DNA from: Paenibacillus polymyxa
Lineage (GTDB): Bacteria; Bacillota; Bacilli; Paenibacillales; Paenibacillaceae
Length of the DNA stretch: 64,000 nt
Direction of reading: 5' to 3'
Assembly: GCF_015710975.1 (NCBI RefSeq)
Contig: NZ_CP049783.1
Location: 1,367,501-1,431,500 of the forward strand
The position numbers were made by a program, and so were the translations under genes. Of this stretch, positions 63,336 through 64,000 are shown one piece after another. Below the pieces are notes generated by a model. That model saw nothing but the letters and a program-made list of their open reading frames with translations, made no database searches and was not told the origin of the DNA. Position 1 is the first letter of the stretch. Every line of letters starts with the position of its first letter.

Positions 63336-64000
63336 TTGCTGAATCTGCGTAAACTTTCCTATCTGTTTATTGGGTTGGGCTTACTCTTTATTTTGTTTCC
63401 TAAAGCGACCGAATGGAATGAGGATCGAGAACAACACAAGCTGTTACAAGCAGCGGAGTTATCTCTAGAAAAAAGCAATTCGGTATTGCCTTCTAGTCTT
63501 GCAGACAGCTATGCTCGCTTGTCCACTCGGGTTGCGGAAGCTCCGGTTAGTGAGGCACGGCAACATACCTTTCCATCCCCCGCTCCCAATGCCAGCGTTA
63601 ATGAACAAACTCCCATAGCCACTATTAGCATAAGTCGTATTGCTTTAAAGCTCCCTGTGTTGGAAGGAGCGACGAGGAAAAATATGAAATATGCGGCAGT
63701 ACATATGCCGGAAACGGGAAAGCTGGGACAAGTGGGGAATGCTGCTATTGCTGCTCATCGAGCCCGTACTCCCGGACGTTTATTTAATCGTCTTCATGAA
63801 CTGAAGATTGGAGATAAAATTGTTGTTAACGCTCAAGGTAGCCAGTATATGTATAAAGTTTACAGCATAAAGGTAGTCGATCCAATGGACGTGTCTGTTC
63901 TGAAAAGCTTCAAAAACCATAAGCTGCTCACGCTAATTACATGCGACCCTCTCGTGAATCCCACCCATCGTCTCATTGTTCAAGCCAAGTTAAGCACCTA
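63336..64000 (+). CDS. Sortase (class D-like), cut by the right edge
   Basis: A membrane transpeptidase that should anchor the LPQTG adhesin. The frame is open to the window end, about 221 residues from TTG 63336 (six bases after GGGGAG; ATG 63330 is right next to that site). The last two bases are TA, so a stop may fall at 63999-64001. One N-terminal helix (about 8-22) leads to a linker, then the sortase barrel with catalytic His in AAHRARTPGRLF, Cys in LLTLITCDP and Arg in THRLIV. TLxTC is the usual sortase signature; the short size and single N-terminal anchor fit class D, though class A or C cannot be excluded. Confidence 0.87.
   Translation, partial: MLNLRKLSYLFIGLGLLFILFPKATEWNEDREQHKLLQAAELSLEKSNSVLPSSLADSYARLSTRVAEAPVSEARQHTFPSPAPNASVNEQTPIATISISRIALKLPVLEGATRKNMKYAAVHMPETGKLGQVGNAAIAAHRARTPGRLFNRLHELKIGDKIVVNAQGSQYMYKVYSIKVVDPMDVSVLKSFKNHKLLTLITCDPLVNPTHRLIVQAKLST

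Noticed and set aside
1..64000. tRNA genes
   Set aside because: I saw no cloverleaf with GGTTCRA and a matching acceptor stem. A tRNAscan run would settle it.

Overview
The window looks like chromosomal DNA of a Paenibacillus (P. polymyxa group): moderate GC, AGGAGG-type ribosome binding sites, GTG and TTG starts, an SLH surface protein, a YjcZ-type small protein, a spore-cortex PdaA, and Bacillus-style copper (csoR-copZ-copA, ycnJ-ycnI), gluconate (gntR-gntK) and thiamine-precursor (thiYXZ) modules. The genus is inferred from gene content and leader sequences, not from a complete marker gene.

Layout. 0-1.1 kb: promoter and leader of an rRNA operon that runs off the left edge on the minus strand, then a decayed SDR gene. 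1.2-8.6 kb: methionine aminopeptidase; gluconate regulator and kinase with two GntR operators and a relic of the gluconate permease; two unlisted small genes; a Ser/Thr-type kinase; a MerR-like coiled-coil protein; L-lactate dehydrogenase. 8.7-13.2 kb: a LanFEG/Bcr-type ABC transporter with its own two-component system. 13.4-24 kb: a neopullulanase-type GH13 enzyme, a response regulator with a BTAD domain, a 1046-residue double-transmitter hybrid kinase, and an SLH protein ending in seven 54-bp repeats. 24.3-35.4 kb: MetNI without MetQ, PdaA, a HAD phosphatase, an alpha-glucosidase, an orphan protein, an EAL phosphodiesterase, a secreted nucleotidase and a stress flavoprotein. 35.6-40.3 kb: a TPP-riboswitch operon for thiamine-precursor uptake ending in a TatD-like hydrolase and interrupted by a highly structured 196-nt element. 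40.4-51.7 kb: a nitroreductase, the CsoR copper-export operon with two near-identical operators, a Bcr/CflA exporter, a GGDEF/HD-GYP protein and the YcnJ/YcnI copper-uptake pair. 51.9-57.7 kb: a GH18 protein, a HypR/HypO-like redox pair, a TIGR02328 protein, a DUF445 protein and an AraC regulator. 57.78-64 kb: a c-di-GMP-I riboswitch, an IS1182-type element, a 1189-residue LPQTG adhesin and a sortase cut by the right edge.

The most interesting unit is the right end. A class I c-di-GMP riboswitch sits where the leader of the adhesin-sortase pair should be, but an IS of about 1.6 kb has inserted between them. The window also encodes an EAL enzyme and a GGDEF/HD-GYP enzyme, so it holds possible makers and breakers of the ligand. 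The IS transposase is split into two frames that meet exactly at an A_AAA_AAG slippery heptamer, which suggests programmed -1 frameshifting. The second notable object is the unexplained structured element inside the thiamine operon.
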